64,000 nucleotides of DNA from Oceanobacillus sp. FSL K6-2867 (GCF_037963145.1 NZ_CP150144.1:3038001-3102000), one strand, 5' to 3'; counted from the first letter of the stretch, positions 26,669-34,307 are shown. Translations and numbers: made by a program. Notes: generated by a model from the letters alone, not told the origin.

Positions 26669-26694
26669 TAAACATTTCTTAAGTCATCCGATAT
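26669..26694 (+). promoter_or_regulatory. Sigma-D (flagellar) promoter upstream of csrA-hag
   Basis: TAAA at 26669-26672, a 14-base spacer and TCCGATAT at 26687-26694 differ from the consensus TAAA-N14-16-GCCGATAT at one position. It is 31 bp upstream of the csrA start and is well placed to drive csrA and the flagellin gene. Confidence 0.8.
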
Positions 26695-26725
26695 AACTAA
26701 TAGATCATCGTGGAGGATGATAGGT

Positions 26726-26914
26726 ATGGCCCTAACGTTAGGAAGAAAACCTGGTGAAAAAATCTATATTGTAGATACTCAGGGACGACAGATTGAAATT
26801 GAAGTAGTAAAAAGAGAAGAAAAGCTAAGTAATTATACACAATTACGGATTAGCGCTCCACAAGAATTTCAAATTGTTCGTGGAGAAATTTACAGCGGTA
26901 GTAGTTCCAACTAA
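26726..26914 (+). CDS. csrA: CsrA-like RNA-binding translational regulator
   Basis: The 62-residue protein matches the CsrA framework: ALTLGRKPGEKIYI near the N-terminus (canonical LxLTRKxGExIxI) and LRISAPQEFQIVRGEIY near the C-terminus (canonical LGIxAPxxxxIxRxEIY), with the RNA-contacting Arg retained in IVRGEIY. It is more divergent than usual in the central strands. CsrA dimers bind GGA motifs in mRNA leaders; in Bacillus, CsrA represses hag and is antagonised by FliW (not in this window). An ATG at 26717 overlaps the GGAGG itself, so the ATG at 26726, nine bases downstream, is the start. It lies directly upstream of hag. Confidence 0.85.
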   Translation: MALTLGRKPGEKIYIVDTQGRQIEIEVVKREEKLSNYTQLRISAPQEFQIVRGEIYSGSSSN

Positions 26915-26932
26915 TTGGAGTTATTATAAATC

Positions 26933-26978
26933 AGCAAGCCAAATGGATGTGACTTGCTAAAAAACAAAAACACGGAGG
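26933..26978 (+). promoter_or_regulatory. CsrA-type binding sites in the first flagellin leader
   Basis: A hairpin AGCAAG/CTTGCT (26933-26938 and 26953-26958) presents ATGGA (26943-26947) in its loop. A second ACGGA (26972-26976) overlaps the ribosome site ACGGAGG, ten bases before the ATG. This is the two-site arrangement by which CsrA blocks hag translation in Bacillus. Confidence 0.75.
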
Positions 26979-26987
26979 TAGTAAATT

Positions 26988-27851
26988 ATGATTATTAATC
27001 ACAACATTTCTGCTCTTAACGCACATCGCCAATTAGGAGCAAACCAAGGTGCAACACAAAATTCATTGGAGAAGCTTTCTTCAGGTCTTCGTATTAACAA
27101 AGCTGGAGATGACGCTGCAGGTCTAGCAATCTCTGAAAAAATGCGTGGTCAGATTCGTGGGTTGGAAATGGCTGGAAAGAATGCACAGGATGGTATTTCT
27201 CTGATTCAAACGGCTGAAGGTGCATTGAATGAAACACATTCAATTCTACAAAGAATGCGTGAACTAACTGTACAAGCTGGAAACACCGCTACACAAGATA
27301 CAGATACGGACTTAACAGCTATCAAAGCTGAAATGGATTCATTGATTGAAGAATTAGGCGGAGAAAGTGGAAGTAAAGGTATCTCAGATCGTACACAATT
27401 TAACGGTAAAAATCTATTAGATGGTAATTTTACAAATCAAACTTTACAAATCGGTGCAAATGAGGGACAACAGTTAACGATATCAATTGATAGCATGGCA
27501 GCTAAAGATTTAGGCGCTACAGATCTAAAAATTAATGATCTCGATGTTACTGCTTTTGGAACTCCAGCGACTTCTTTCGACAATCAATTAGCAGCCATTG
27601 ATGAAGCTATAAACCAAGTATCTACACAACGTTCCTCGTTGGGAGCAGTTCAAAATCGTCTTGATCATACAATTAACAATCTTGGAGCATCTCAAGAAAA
27701 TCTAACAGCAGCAGAATCACGTATTCGTGACGTTGACATGGCGAAAGAAATGATGGAATTCACAAAAAATAACATTCTTTCACAAGCAGCTCAGTCTATG
27801 CTAGCTCAAGCTAACCAACAGCCTCAAGGAGTATTACAATTACTACAATAA
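26988..27851 (+). CDS. hag: Flagellin
   Basis: The 287-residue structural protein of the flagellar filament is exported by the flagellar type III system. The conserved N-terminal D0/D1 segment begins MIINHNISALNAHRQL and includes LSSGLRINKAGDDAAGLAIS. The C-terminal D1/D0 part (about 200-287) ends in NILSQAAQSMLAQANQQPQG and a short tail. The central variable region is short, as in Bacillus Hag. Translation is likely controlled by CsrA at the leader. It is followed by a terminator. Its Met-Leu-Ala/Gln-Ala-Asn codons correspond to the site where an intron interrupts the second flagellin region; here the site is uninterrupted. Confidence 0.96.
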   Translation: MIINHNISALNAHRQLGANQGATQNSLEKLSSGLRINKAGDDAAGLAISEKMRGQIRGLEMAGKNAQDGISLIQTAEGALNETHSILQRMRELTVQAGNTATQDTDTDLTAIKAEMDSLIEELGGESGSKGISDRTQFNGKNLLDGNFTNQTLQIGANEGQQLTISIDSMAAKDLGATDLKINDLDVTAFGTPATSFDNQLAAIDEAINQVSTQRSSLGAVQNRLDHTINNLGASQENLTAAESRIRDVDMAKEMMEFTKNNILSQAAQSMLAQANQQPQGVLQLLQ

Positions 27852-27864
27852 AAATAGACTTTTT

Positions 27865-27900
27865 AAGGGCTCTAGTTTGACTTTACTAGAGCTTTAATTT
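27865..27900 (+). terminator. Terminator of the first flagellin gene
   Basis: GGGCTCTAGT pairs with ACTAGAGCTT across an 8-base loop, followed by a T-rich tail (TTTAATTT). Confidence 0.8.
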
Positions 27901-27940
27901 ATAAAATAATAATTTAGTACTATGAACTATAATTAATGAA

Positions 27941-27990
27941 CTAGCATTTCAAAAGGATAGGTCTTGCTAGTAAAATAAAATAACACGGAG
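27941..27990 (+). promoter_or_regulatory. CsrA-type binding sites in the second flagellin leader
   Basis: A hairpin CTAGCA/TGCTAG (27941-27946 and 27965-27970) has AAGGA (27953-27957) in its loop. ACGGA (27985-27989) overlaps the ribosome site, 11 bases before the ATG. The layout repeats that of the first flagellin leader although the spacer sequence differs. No sigma-D promoter was recognised in this spacer. Confidence 0.7.
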
Positions 27991-28000
27991 GTAATTAATC

Positions 28001-28894
28001 ATGATTATTAATCACAATATTTCTGCTCTTAATGCTCATCGTCAACTAGGAGCAAACCAAGCAGCAGGGCAAAATTCATTAGAGAAACTTTCTTCAGGCC
28101 TTCGAATTAACAAGGCTGGAGATGATGCAGCAGGTCTAGCGATTTCCGAGAAAATGCGTGGTCAAATTAGGGGTCTTGAAATGGCTGGAAAGAATGCACA
28201 GGATGGTGTTTCTCTTATTCAAACTGCTGAAGGTGCACTCAATGAAACTCATTCGATTCTTCAGCGTATGCGTGAATTAACAGTACAAGCAGGTAACACT
28301 GCTACACAAGATAGTGACACAGACTTAGCTGCTATTCAAGCTGAGATTGATTCACTAATTGAAGAAATAGGTGGAACAGGTACCAGTAAAGGTATTTCAG
28401 ATCGGACTCAATTTAATGGAAAAGATTTATTAGATGGATCTTTTGAAAATGGCACAGCATCTTTAACCTTCCAAATCGGTGCTAATAAAGAGCAACAACT
28501 AAGTATTAACATTGAGGATATGAGTGCAAATGGATTGGGTGTGGATACAGTTAATGTTCTTGGTACTCCAGCTGGAACTGATGGAGATGGAAATCCTGTT
28601 GCTGCAGTTCCATTTGATTTCGATAGTGAAATTGCAAAGATTGATACGGCAATTAATGACGTTTCAACACAACGTTCTGCTTTAGGGGCAGTGCAAAATC
28701 GTTTAGAACACACAATTAACAATCTAGGAACGTCTCAAGAAAACCTAACTGCTGCGGAATCACGTATCCGTGACGTTGATATGGCGAAAGAAATGATGGA
28801 GTTCACTAAGAACAATATCCTTTCACAAGCGGCACAATCAATGTTAGCTCAATCTCAACAAATGCCTCAAGGAGTATTACAACTCTTACAGTAA
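28001..28894 (+). CDS. hag2: Second flagellin; its C-terminal codons overlap the start of a group I intron
   Basis: The 297-residue flagellin is near-identical to the first over the N-terminal ~130 residues and the C-terminal ~80. The variable centre differs (Ala/Gly/Asp-rich, about 185-210). It reads through to its own stop at 28892-28894 with tail SQQMPQGVLQLLQ. The sequence directly after this stop is group I intron core, and a second flagellin tail (QANQQPQGVLQLLQ) follows the intron. Splicing from about codon 283-284 would replace the last 14 or so residues with that tail; the unspliced message would give the protein annotated here. Which form is made in the cell is unknown. Confidence 0.93.
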   Translation: MIINHNISALNAHRQLGANQAAGQNSLEKLSSGLRINKAGDDAAGLAISEKMRGQIRGLEMAGKNAQDGVSLIQTAEGALNETHSILQRMRELTVQAGNTATQDSDTDLAAIQAEIDSLIEEIGGTGTSKGISDRTQFNGKDLLDGSFENGTASLTFQIGANKEQQLSINIEDMSANGLGVDTVNVLGTPAGTDGDGNPVAAVPFDFDSEIAKIDTAINDVSTQRSALGAVQNRLEHTINNLGTSQENLTAAESRIRDVDMAKEMMEFTKNNILSQAAQSMLAQSQQMPQGVLQLLQ

Positions 28895-29226
28895 TTGTTG
28901 AGAAGGGCGTCTAATCTGGTAACGGGTTAGAGGATAACTGGGTGAATTGCTGGAACTTCCTAAAGTGTTTTGTACCACAACGCAGCTGGAAACGGCAGAC
29001 GTGAAGGTTTGAAAAACAAAACAATGAAACAATGGATAATCAGCAGCCAAGCGCCTATGGTGAAAACCTGGCGAAGGTTCAACGACTAGAATGCACTGCC
29101 TAACAGTTAAACTCATGGCAATGAGATTCGTAGGGTGGAATCAATTCCATTCGAAGTGCCCAGCCCCTTAAGAATATAAGGGTGAAGATATAGTCTATTC
29201 TATGATCGAAAGACATAGCGGCAAAG
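28850..29226 (+). ncRNA. Group I self-splicing intron in the flagellin locus (boundaries approximate)
   Basis: All four core elements are present in order: P-like AATTGCTGGAA (28945-28955), Q-like AATCAGCAGCCA (29038-29049), R-like GTTCAACGACTAGA (29077-29090) and S-like AAGATATAGTCT (29185-29196). Predicted helices are P2 (28910-28916 with 28925-28931), P7 GACTA/TAGTC (29084-29088 with 29191-29195), P8 (29165-29170 with 29177-29182) and P9 CTATG/CATAG (29200-29204 with 29214-29218). Downstream exon codons CAA-GCC-AAT continue as flagellin. Two in-frame splice choices exist. One is after U28849 and G29226, giving MLA/QANQQ, identical to the first flagellin. The other is after U28853 and G29221, which has a better 6-bp P1 (28848-28853 with 28897-28902, terminal U-G). 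No endonuclease gene lies inside. The intron's first 45 bases encode a complete alternative flagellin tail. Confidence 0.85.
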
Positions 29227-29271
29227 CAAGCCAATCAACAACCACAAGGTGTTTTACAGTTATTACAATAA
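29227..29271 (+). other. Flagellin 3' exon downstream of the group I intron
   Basis: Fifteen codons including the stop encode QANQQPQGVLQLLQ, matching the end of the first flagellin exactly at protein level but with different codon use (CAACCACAAGGTGTTTTA). It has no start of its own and makes sense only as an exon joined to upstream flagellin sequence. If the alternative 3' splice site is used, it begins at 29222. Confidence 0.85.
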
Positions 29272-29281
29272 TATTTGAATT

Positions 29282-29316
29282 GAGAGGGACTCTGGCTTGG
29301 CTGGGGTCTCTTTTTA
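29282..29316 (+). terminator. Terminator after the flagellin 3' exon
   Basis: A GC-rich stem with several G-T pairs (GGGACTCTGGC against GCTGGGGTCTC, loop TTG) is followed by TTTTT. It fits the end of a flagellin transcript that includes the intron and second exon. Confidence 0.7.
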
Positions 29317-29398
29317 AAATAGAATCATATTACTTTATTTAGCTTTATGAGAATAGTTTCTTTGTATAAAATTTTATTTGATAGAGGGGAAATACTAT

Positions 29399-30667
29399 TT
29401 GGATAATTTACTTAGAAAAGATTCATTCAATTTTTTTGTAGATGAGGTTTATGCTGTTCCAAAAATAACCAAAAATAATGAAGAATTTAAGAGTGATAAC
29501 TTATTTGGTGCTTTATTGATACCAGATATAAATTCAGCTTATTTTCCTCCATATCATTTACGGAGAATATTATTTCCAGCAACTTTTCTTTCTAGTGATT
29601 ATTACAATTATTATAGAAGGAAGTATCCAACATTAGAGAATATAAGTGACTCTGAGTTTAGCGAGAGTATTGTAGAGGGTCAATATTATTCGCTTAGAAC
29701 GAATGCATTTACAGACTACAGATTTCCTGAGATTTTACCACCGACTTTTCAAACTCTTTTAAATCAATCTAAGCTAGATTCCCCTTATAGAGACAGCTTA
29801 ACAGATAATATAAATGATGAAGGGATAGCTTTATTGAATAATGCAGAACATGGAGATCGAGAAAAAATATTACTATATTGTTTTAATGTTGGTCAAGGAG
29901 ATTCAATGCTTTTAATATTACCAAACAAAAGTGTATACATAATAGATACTAACTTTTATTCAGGGAGAGAAATTACAGATTATATTAATAAAATAATTCG
30001 AATACTAGAATCGAATGGGATACATTCAAAGAATATAAAAGGTTTAATAATTACACACAAGCATCTAGACCATATTAGAGGTGCTGCACAAATAATAGAC
30101 TGTGGAGAATTTGTTTTTGAAAATTTCATAATAAATTTCGACTATGTACATTCAGGTAAAAAAGTAGAAGAGCTTTTAGATGTTGCAAACAGGAAAATTG
30201 CAAAACATATAAATGTCAATAAACAAGATAGCTTTTATGAAGGGAAGGTTAAAATTTCTGTATTAAACCCAAAGCCTGATACCTGTAATAAAATAGTGTG
30301 TAGCGATTTAAATGACAGTTCAATTGTATTAAATTTAGAATATGGAGAAAGTAAGGTTTTGTTAAGTGGAGATGCTGGATTTCCGATTACCAATAGTATT
30401 ATCAAGGGACAAACAAATAATTATTTGTTGAAAGTTTCACATCATGGGAGTAGAACGGGTACTGATAGGGTTTTAATGAATAAACTCCATCCATCATATG
30501 CGTTTATTTCAGCTGGGAATCACAAGGGCTTTAAACATCCACATAAGGAGGCAACCGATTTACTAAATGAATATGATGTTGATTTTGATACCTCAAGGGA
30601 AGTAGGTTCTATGGTTTATGAAATTACAGAAAAGTCTATTATGAAAAATCTATTTACAGCTACTTGA
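29399..30667 (+). CDS. ComEC/Rec2-like metallo-beta-lactamase-fold protein with novel N-terminal region
   Basis: The 422-residue soluble protein has about 150 N-terminal residues I do not recognise (rich in Tyr/Asn, includes FPPYHLRRILFPATFL). An MBL fold follows, with LLYCFNVGQGDSMLL, the metal motif THKHLDHIRG, LLSGDAGF and SHHGSRTGTD; this ordering is that of the ComEC C-terminal hydrolase domain. No membrane channel domain is present, so it is not a competence channel. Stand-alone proteins of this kind occur in accessory islands, some tied to defence or nucleic-acid processing; the role here is unknown. The start is TTG at 29399, with GAGGGG upstream; the TTG at 29378 lacks a site. It lies between the intron-exon unit and a decayed intron copy. 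Confidence 0.8.
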   Translation: MDNLLRKDSFNFFVDEVYAVPKITKNNEEFKSDNLFGALLIPDINSAYFPPYHLRRILFPATFLSSDYYNYYRRKYPTLENISDSEFSESIVEGQYYSLRTNAFTDYRFPEILPPTFQTLLNQSKLDSPYRDSLTDNINDEGIALLNNAEHGDREKILLYCFNVGQGDSMLLILPNKSVYIIDTNFYSGREITDYINKIIRILESNGIHSKNIKGLIITHKHLDHIRGAAQIIDCGEFVFENFIINFDYVHSGKKVEELLDVANRKIAKHINVNKQDSFYEGKVKISVLNPKPDTCNKIVCSDLNDSSIVLNLEYGESKVLLSGDAGFPITNSIIKGQTNNYLLKVSHHGSRTGTDRVLMNKLHPSYAFISAGNHKGFKHPHKEATDLLNEYDVDFDTSREVGSMVYEITEKSIMKNLFTAT

Positions 30668-30672
30668 GTTTA

Positions 30673-30795
30673 AGTAATTCGTAGAGTGGAGTAGAACAAA
30701 TCCCACTCAAAGTGCCCAGCTCCTTTCAGAATAAGTTTAAAATATAGTCTATTCTATGATTGGAAAACGTAGCGACGTAGCAAGCCAACCAAATG
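30673..30795 (+). repeat. Degenerate second copy of the group I intron 3' half plus exon start
   Basis: The segment aligns with 29124-29236: ATTCGTAG-GTGGA, AAGTGCCCAGC, ATATAGTCTATTCTATGAT and AGCAAGCCAA are shared. After the putative splice point it reads CAA-GCC-AAC-CAA-ATG-TCT-TAA, so the flagellin-like exon is lost after four codons. The 5' half of the intron (P to R) is absent, so it cannot splice. The remainder of the 358-bp spacer 30668-31025 shows no gene. Confidence 0.85.
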
Positions 30796-31025
30796 TCTTA
30801 AAGCGAATTACGCGGAAATCAAGACAACATTCACGAAAGTGTTATTGTTATTTCGAACCTTTGGAAAAGAATTTGTTAGTTTTTGTCTTTTATAAAAAAT
30901 GATGTTATATACACTATCGACAATACACCAAGATTTGAACTGTATTAGAAATACATTGTTTTATTATCAAGAATACATCCTCTACATTCAGTCGATAATG
31001 ATAAAAACCTTTGGGAGTGTTGATA

Positions 31026-31430
31026 GTGTTTCTAGTAATCTTATGGATGGTATTCATTTTCATAGCAACTTGTACGAATGATGTTCACGCATTTATTCAT
31101 GAATTCAGTGTATCTTTTACATTCCAGCCAAAACCAGCGTGGCAAGATTTTACTTTACTTTATCCAATTGAGCAGATTAGTGAGTTTGAAGTGGCTGCAC
31201 ATTTCCTTATGTTTTTTGGATTAACCTTGTTACTTGTAGATATAAAAGTTCGATTACGAACGACAATCTTAATTTCGATATCGTACGCTATTTTAACAGA
31301 ATTTCTTCAAATGTATTTTAATAGAAGTGCTGAATTGTATGATATTGTGGCCAATGTTTTGGGAATTATGGTTGCTGTTTGTATTGTTGGGGTTTATCGA
31401 GTTGTTAGTAGGCATGGTGAGGTTACGTAA
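31026..31430 (+). CDS. VanZ family membrane protein
   Basis: The protein of about 134 residues has three to four membrane helices: an N-terminal one (LVILWMVFIFIATCTNDVHAF), EVAAHFLMFFGLTLLLVDI, TTILISISYAILTEFLQMYF and a last one near IVANVLGIMVAVCIVGVY. The H-F-x-x-F/F-G and T-E-x-x-Q motifs with a C-terminal D-x-x-A-N-x-x-G are typical of VanZ-like proteins, named after a teicoplanin-resistance accessory protein but widespread with unclear roles. The chosen GTG at 31026 has GGGAG eight bases before it; TTG at 31011 is an alternative. It is monocistronic. Confidence 0.82.
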   Translation: MFLVILWMVFIFIATCTNDVHAFIHEFSVSFTFQPKPAWQDFTLLYPIEQISEFEVAAHFLMFFGLTLLLVDIKVRLRTTILISISYAILTEFLQMYFNRSAELYDIVANVLGIMVAVCIVGVYRVVSRHGEVT

Positions 31431-31593
31431 AAAACGGGAAACCTAGTTATGGGGTAATCGCTGGCTATCGACCCGAAACCAAAATGGAAACTTTGATAAT
31501 ATTTTTATCACAAGTTGCTATTTTATCTTGTCCACTTGATTCGTTGTGATATAGTTTTATTTATACATGACATACATAAAGGGGACTTGTACA

Positions 31594-32457
31594 ATGGAGG
31601 ATTATGATTGGCTAATACTTCAGCTGCTTTATAAACATAAAAACATTACAAAAACAGCTCAGGAATTATTCACCTCCCAGCCTTCTATCACGAAACGCCT
31701 TCGTAAAATGGAAGCTGAGTATGCTGTTGCCATTGTGAAAAGGGAGAGAAGGGGTATTCATTTTACTCCTCAAGGAGAATTTTTGGCCAAGTCAGCAGAT
31801 TATGTCCTTTCAGATCTTCGTAGAATCAAAGAGAAAGTTCAAAATATGGATACTCAAGTCGCAGGAACCTTAAGAATAGGAATCTCTAATTACTCTACGA
31901 AACAAAAGCTTCCAGGTATTTTGAAAATGTTTAAAGTGAAAAATCCAAATGTGGAATTTCAAGTAATACCTGGGAGTTCACGGGAAATTTACGATTTGGT
32001 TTATTGCAGGGAGGTACATGTTGGATTTCTTCGTGGAAATTACAATTGGTCTGGACAAAGCCACTTGTTATTTGAAGAGCCTTTATGTATCGCTTCCGTT
32101 GACAATATTAACCTGGAAGATCTCCCGGAATTGCCGCGGATAAATTATCATACGGAACACGGATTTAAAACAATACTAGACAACTGGTGGATGGAAAACT
32201 ACTCCAGACCGCCGCATATTGGGATAAGAGTAGATAATGTAGATACGTGCAGGGAAATGATCATCAATGGTTTGGGCTATGCCATATTACCGAGATTAAT
32301 ATTAGAACACGATGAACAAGTGAAAAAAATAGACATTAGAGATGAACAGGGCAAGCAGATTTTAAGACAAACATGGATGTATTATCATAATGAAACGCTC
32401 GAACTGAATACAGTAAACGCCTTTGTCAACTTTATTAAAAAGTTAGACCTGGAATAA
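31594..32457 (+). CDS. LysR family transcriptional regulator
   Basis: The 287-residue protein has an N-terminal HTH (MEDYDWLILQLLYKHKNITKTA and TSQPSITKRLRKMEAEY) and an effector-binding domain. The N-terminus is of the CysB/CitR-like branch rather than the 'xLxxFxxVAExxSFT' form of the other two LysR proteins in the window. The ATG at 31594 with AAAGGGG nine bases ahead is preferred to the upstream in-frame ATG at 31567. It is followed by a terminator, then by the creatinase-like and GltS-like genes in the same direction, which it may control. Confidence 0.88.
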   Translation: MEDYDWLILQLLYKHKNITKTAQELFTSQPSITKRLRKMEAEYAVAIVKRERRGIHFTPQGEFLAKSADYVLSDLRRIKEKVQNMDTQVAGTLRIGISNYSTKQKLPGILKMFKVKNPNVEFQVIPGSSREIYDLVYCREVHVGFLRGNYNWSGQSHLLFEEPLCIASVDNINLEDLPELPRINYHTEHGFKTILDNWWMENYSRPPHIGIRVDNVDTCREMIINGLGYAILPRLILEHDEQVKKIDIRDEQGKQILRQTWMYYHNETLELNTVNAFVNFIKKLDLE

Positions 32458-32459
32458 TG

Positions 32460-32490
32460 GAACCAAAAGAGAAATGTTTGGTTCTTTTTT
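32460..32490 (+). terminator. Terminator after the LysR gene
   Basis: GAACCAAA pairs with TTTGGTTC, followed by TTTTTT, starting three bases after the stop codon. Confidence 0.85.
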
Positions 32491-32527
32491 ATGTCCTTTA
32501 TTTTAGATATTCCCAACAGTTATAGTT

Positions 32528-32677
32528 ATCCATTCTAAATGGATATTTTTTTTATATCTAAAGACGAACTATAATGAAACCATGAAGAATTTATTTACAA
32601 CTGGGTTAACCCTTTAAGTTATTTTCTAAAACAGACTATTCGAAGCTGATCTTTACACCTTAATGGAAGCGCTTCCC
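32528..32677. promoter_or_regulatory. Candidate operators ahead of the creatinase-like gene
   Basis: Two dyads lie in the 455-bp spacer 32458-32912. ATCCATT-CTA-AATGGAT (32528-32544) is a perfect 7-3-7 repeat suited to the preceding LysR protein. TGGAAGCGCTTCCC (32664-32677) is a cre-like palindrome (consensus TGNAANCGNWNNCA, last base differs), suggesting catabolite control. Nothing else was recognised in the spacer. Confidence 0.5.
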
Positions 32678-32912
32678 TAAAGGTTCAGGGATGGACGATT
32701 TAGTAAAGTAAGAGAATACTATCATTCACCCTTTATGATTTGCTTCGAAAATTGGCGTCAAGTAAATACTTAACTAATCGTAAGAGTCCATCTTGAGGGG
32801 AGATTGAAATTTTCAATGTAGATAATGTGCTTGAAAGTAATATTGCACCGTTTGTATTTAAAATGATGAATAAAAAATGTTTATAACATTAATAGAGGAG
32901 TTGTCACGAATA

Positions 32913-34307
32913 ATGTCATCCGTAAATTACGAAAAGTTATTGAAGGATTTTGAACCAGGATTTGAATTTGTAGCCCCGAAGGCTATACCGCCTGAGGAAT
33001 TTCACGATAGGATTGAGCGCTTGCGCCAATCAGCAGCAGAACGAGGGCACGAAGTTCTGCTTATACATGCAGATGGTGTTAAAACCTTTAAAACTACAAA
33101 TATGTTTTTAAGATATGCGTGTGATTGGGCACGTGAGGGCGTGTTAATCATACCTACGGACAGCAGTAAAGAAATTCACTTAGTTTCTTTCTTTACCCAA
33201 TCTGTGATTATTCCACCTCCTGGTGAGCCGATTGGAGTTGAGAAGCTTTGGCAAGTTGGAGCGCTAGGTGAGGAATACTCAGGACGTTCGGGTACGTCTG
33301 AAGCTCAATTGATTGAAGCTGTAGCTAAAATTTTAACAGATTTGGGTTATAGTTCGACAAGCATTGGATTGATTGGTGATAATTCGTCCTCGAAGTATTG
33401 GGAAGGACTTAGAGCGAAACTACCAAAATTAAAAACAATCAATGAGACTCAGATTATGATAGATATGCAGACAATCCGATCAAAAAACGAACAGGCTCAG
33501 ATTAGGGCTTCTGCTCAGCTCATGGACATTGGATTCCAGGCTGCGAGTCATGTAACAAAGCCCATGGTAACGGATTTTGAAATTTACGCTGCTTTCACAT
33601 TTGCGCAGATGGCTCGAGGTGGTGAAAGTGGGGATGGTTATCAAATAGGTATTAATCGATTTGGTACTCACTGCGGGAAGCCTTATGGCCATAAGGTGAA
33701 TTCTGGTGATCTCATCAACTTATATATGTCCGCTTTGCCATATCATGGATACACAGCTCAAGCTGCTCGGATGATTGCTGTTGGCAATATCACTGCGAAA
33801 CAAGAAGAAACGCTTGAAGTATGTACGGAGGCGGTTCGCCGAGCAGAAGTTAAGATGCGTCCTGGTGCACGTTTTTGTGACCTCCATGAAGCTGCATTTT
33901 CCGTGTACGTTGAGCACGGATATCTCAAGGATGATACAACAGCTACAATGCCTTATAACTGGGCTCCAAATGATGATTTATCGGCTAGAGAAATTCCAAT
34001 AGAATATGTTCAAGAAGTAGATTATGAAAATAAGGGGAGAAAACTTAATCACGTTTATCCGGCAGTAGCTGGACCGCATAATCCAAATTTGGGACATTCT
34101 GTGGGTATGTCTGGTAATCCCAAATTCAACATCACATCTCACAATACAGATATTATGGAGCCTGGAATGGTCTTTGTATTGCATGCTCAGTGGCTTGATC
34201 CATTGAATTCAGGTGCTAATATAGGTAATTGCTATCTAATTACTGAGGATGGATTCGAAAACCTTAATTGTCATACAGCACTTGAAACAATTCGAATTAA
34301 AGACTAA
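32913..34307 (+). CDS. Creatinase-like M24 (pita-bread fold) hydrolase, probably metal-free
   Basis: The 464-residue protein has a creatinase-type N-terminal domain (about 30-190) and a pita-bread C-terminal domain (about 200-460). Conserved pita-bread features are HNPNLGHSVGMS (His kept) and the MEPGMVFVLHAQWLDP end. The two Asp metal ligands expected near GDLINLYMSALPYHGYTAQAARM (usually D-x-G and S-D-x-T/S-R) are replaced by Tyr and Gln. This points away from an aminopeptidase and towards creatinase-like, metal-independent C-N bond hydrolysis, or a loss of activity. The ATG at 32913 has AGAGGAG 12 bases upstream; the upstream ATG at 32877 lacks a site. It lies ahead of a GltS-like carrier. 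Confidence 0.82.
   Translation: MSSVNYEKLLKDFEPGFEFVAPKAIPPEEFHDRIERLRQSAAERGHEVLLIHADGVKTFKTTNMFLRYACDWAREGVLIIPTDSSKEIHLVSFFTQSVIIPPPGEPIGVEKLWQVGALGEEYSGRSGTSEAQLIEAVAKILTDLGYSSTSIGLIGDNSSSKYWEGLRAKLPKLKTINETQIMIDMQTIRSKNEQAQIRASAQLMDIGFQAASHVTKPMVTDFEIYAAFTFAQMARGGESGDGYQIGINRFGTHCGKPYGHKVNSGDLINLYMSALPYHGYTAQAARMIAVGNITAKQEETLEVCTEAVRRAEVKMRPGARFCDLHEAAFSVYVEHGYLKDDTTATMPYNWAPNDDLSAREIPIEYVQEVDYENKGRKLNHVYPAVAGPHNPNLGHSVGMSGNPKFNITSHNTDIMEPGMVFVLHAQWLDPLNSGANIGNCYLITEDGFENLNCHTALETIRIKD

Noticed and set aside
28850..29226. Homing endonuclease gene within the flagellin intron
   Set aside because: No LAGLIDADG, GIY-YIG or HNH motif and no open frame inside the intron; the nearby MBL gene lies outside the intron and is not an endonuclease of these types.
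30899..31081. 60-codon plus-strand frame before the VanZ gene
   Set aside because: No ribosome site, overlaps the VanZ start, composition not protein-like.
32640..32760. Possible riboswitch upstream of the creatinase-like gene
   Set aside because: Some pairing around AAGCGCTT was considered, but no known riboswitch core (guanidine, glycine, c-di-GMP, T-box) could be matched; the palindrome is better read as a cre-like DNA site.
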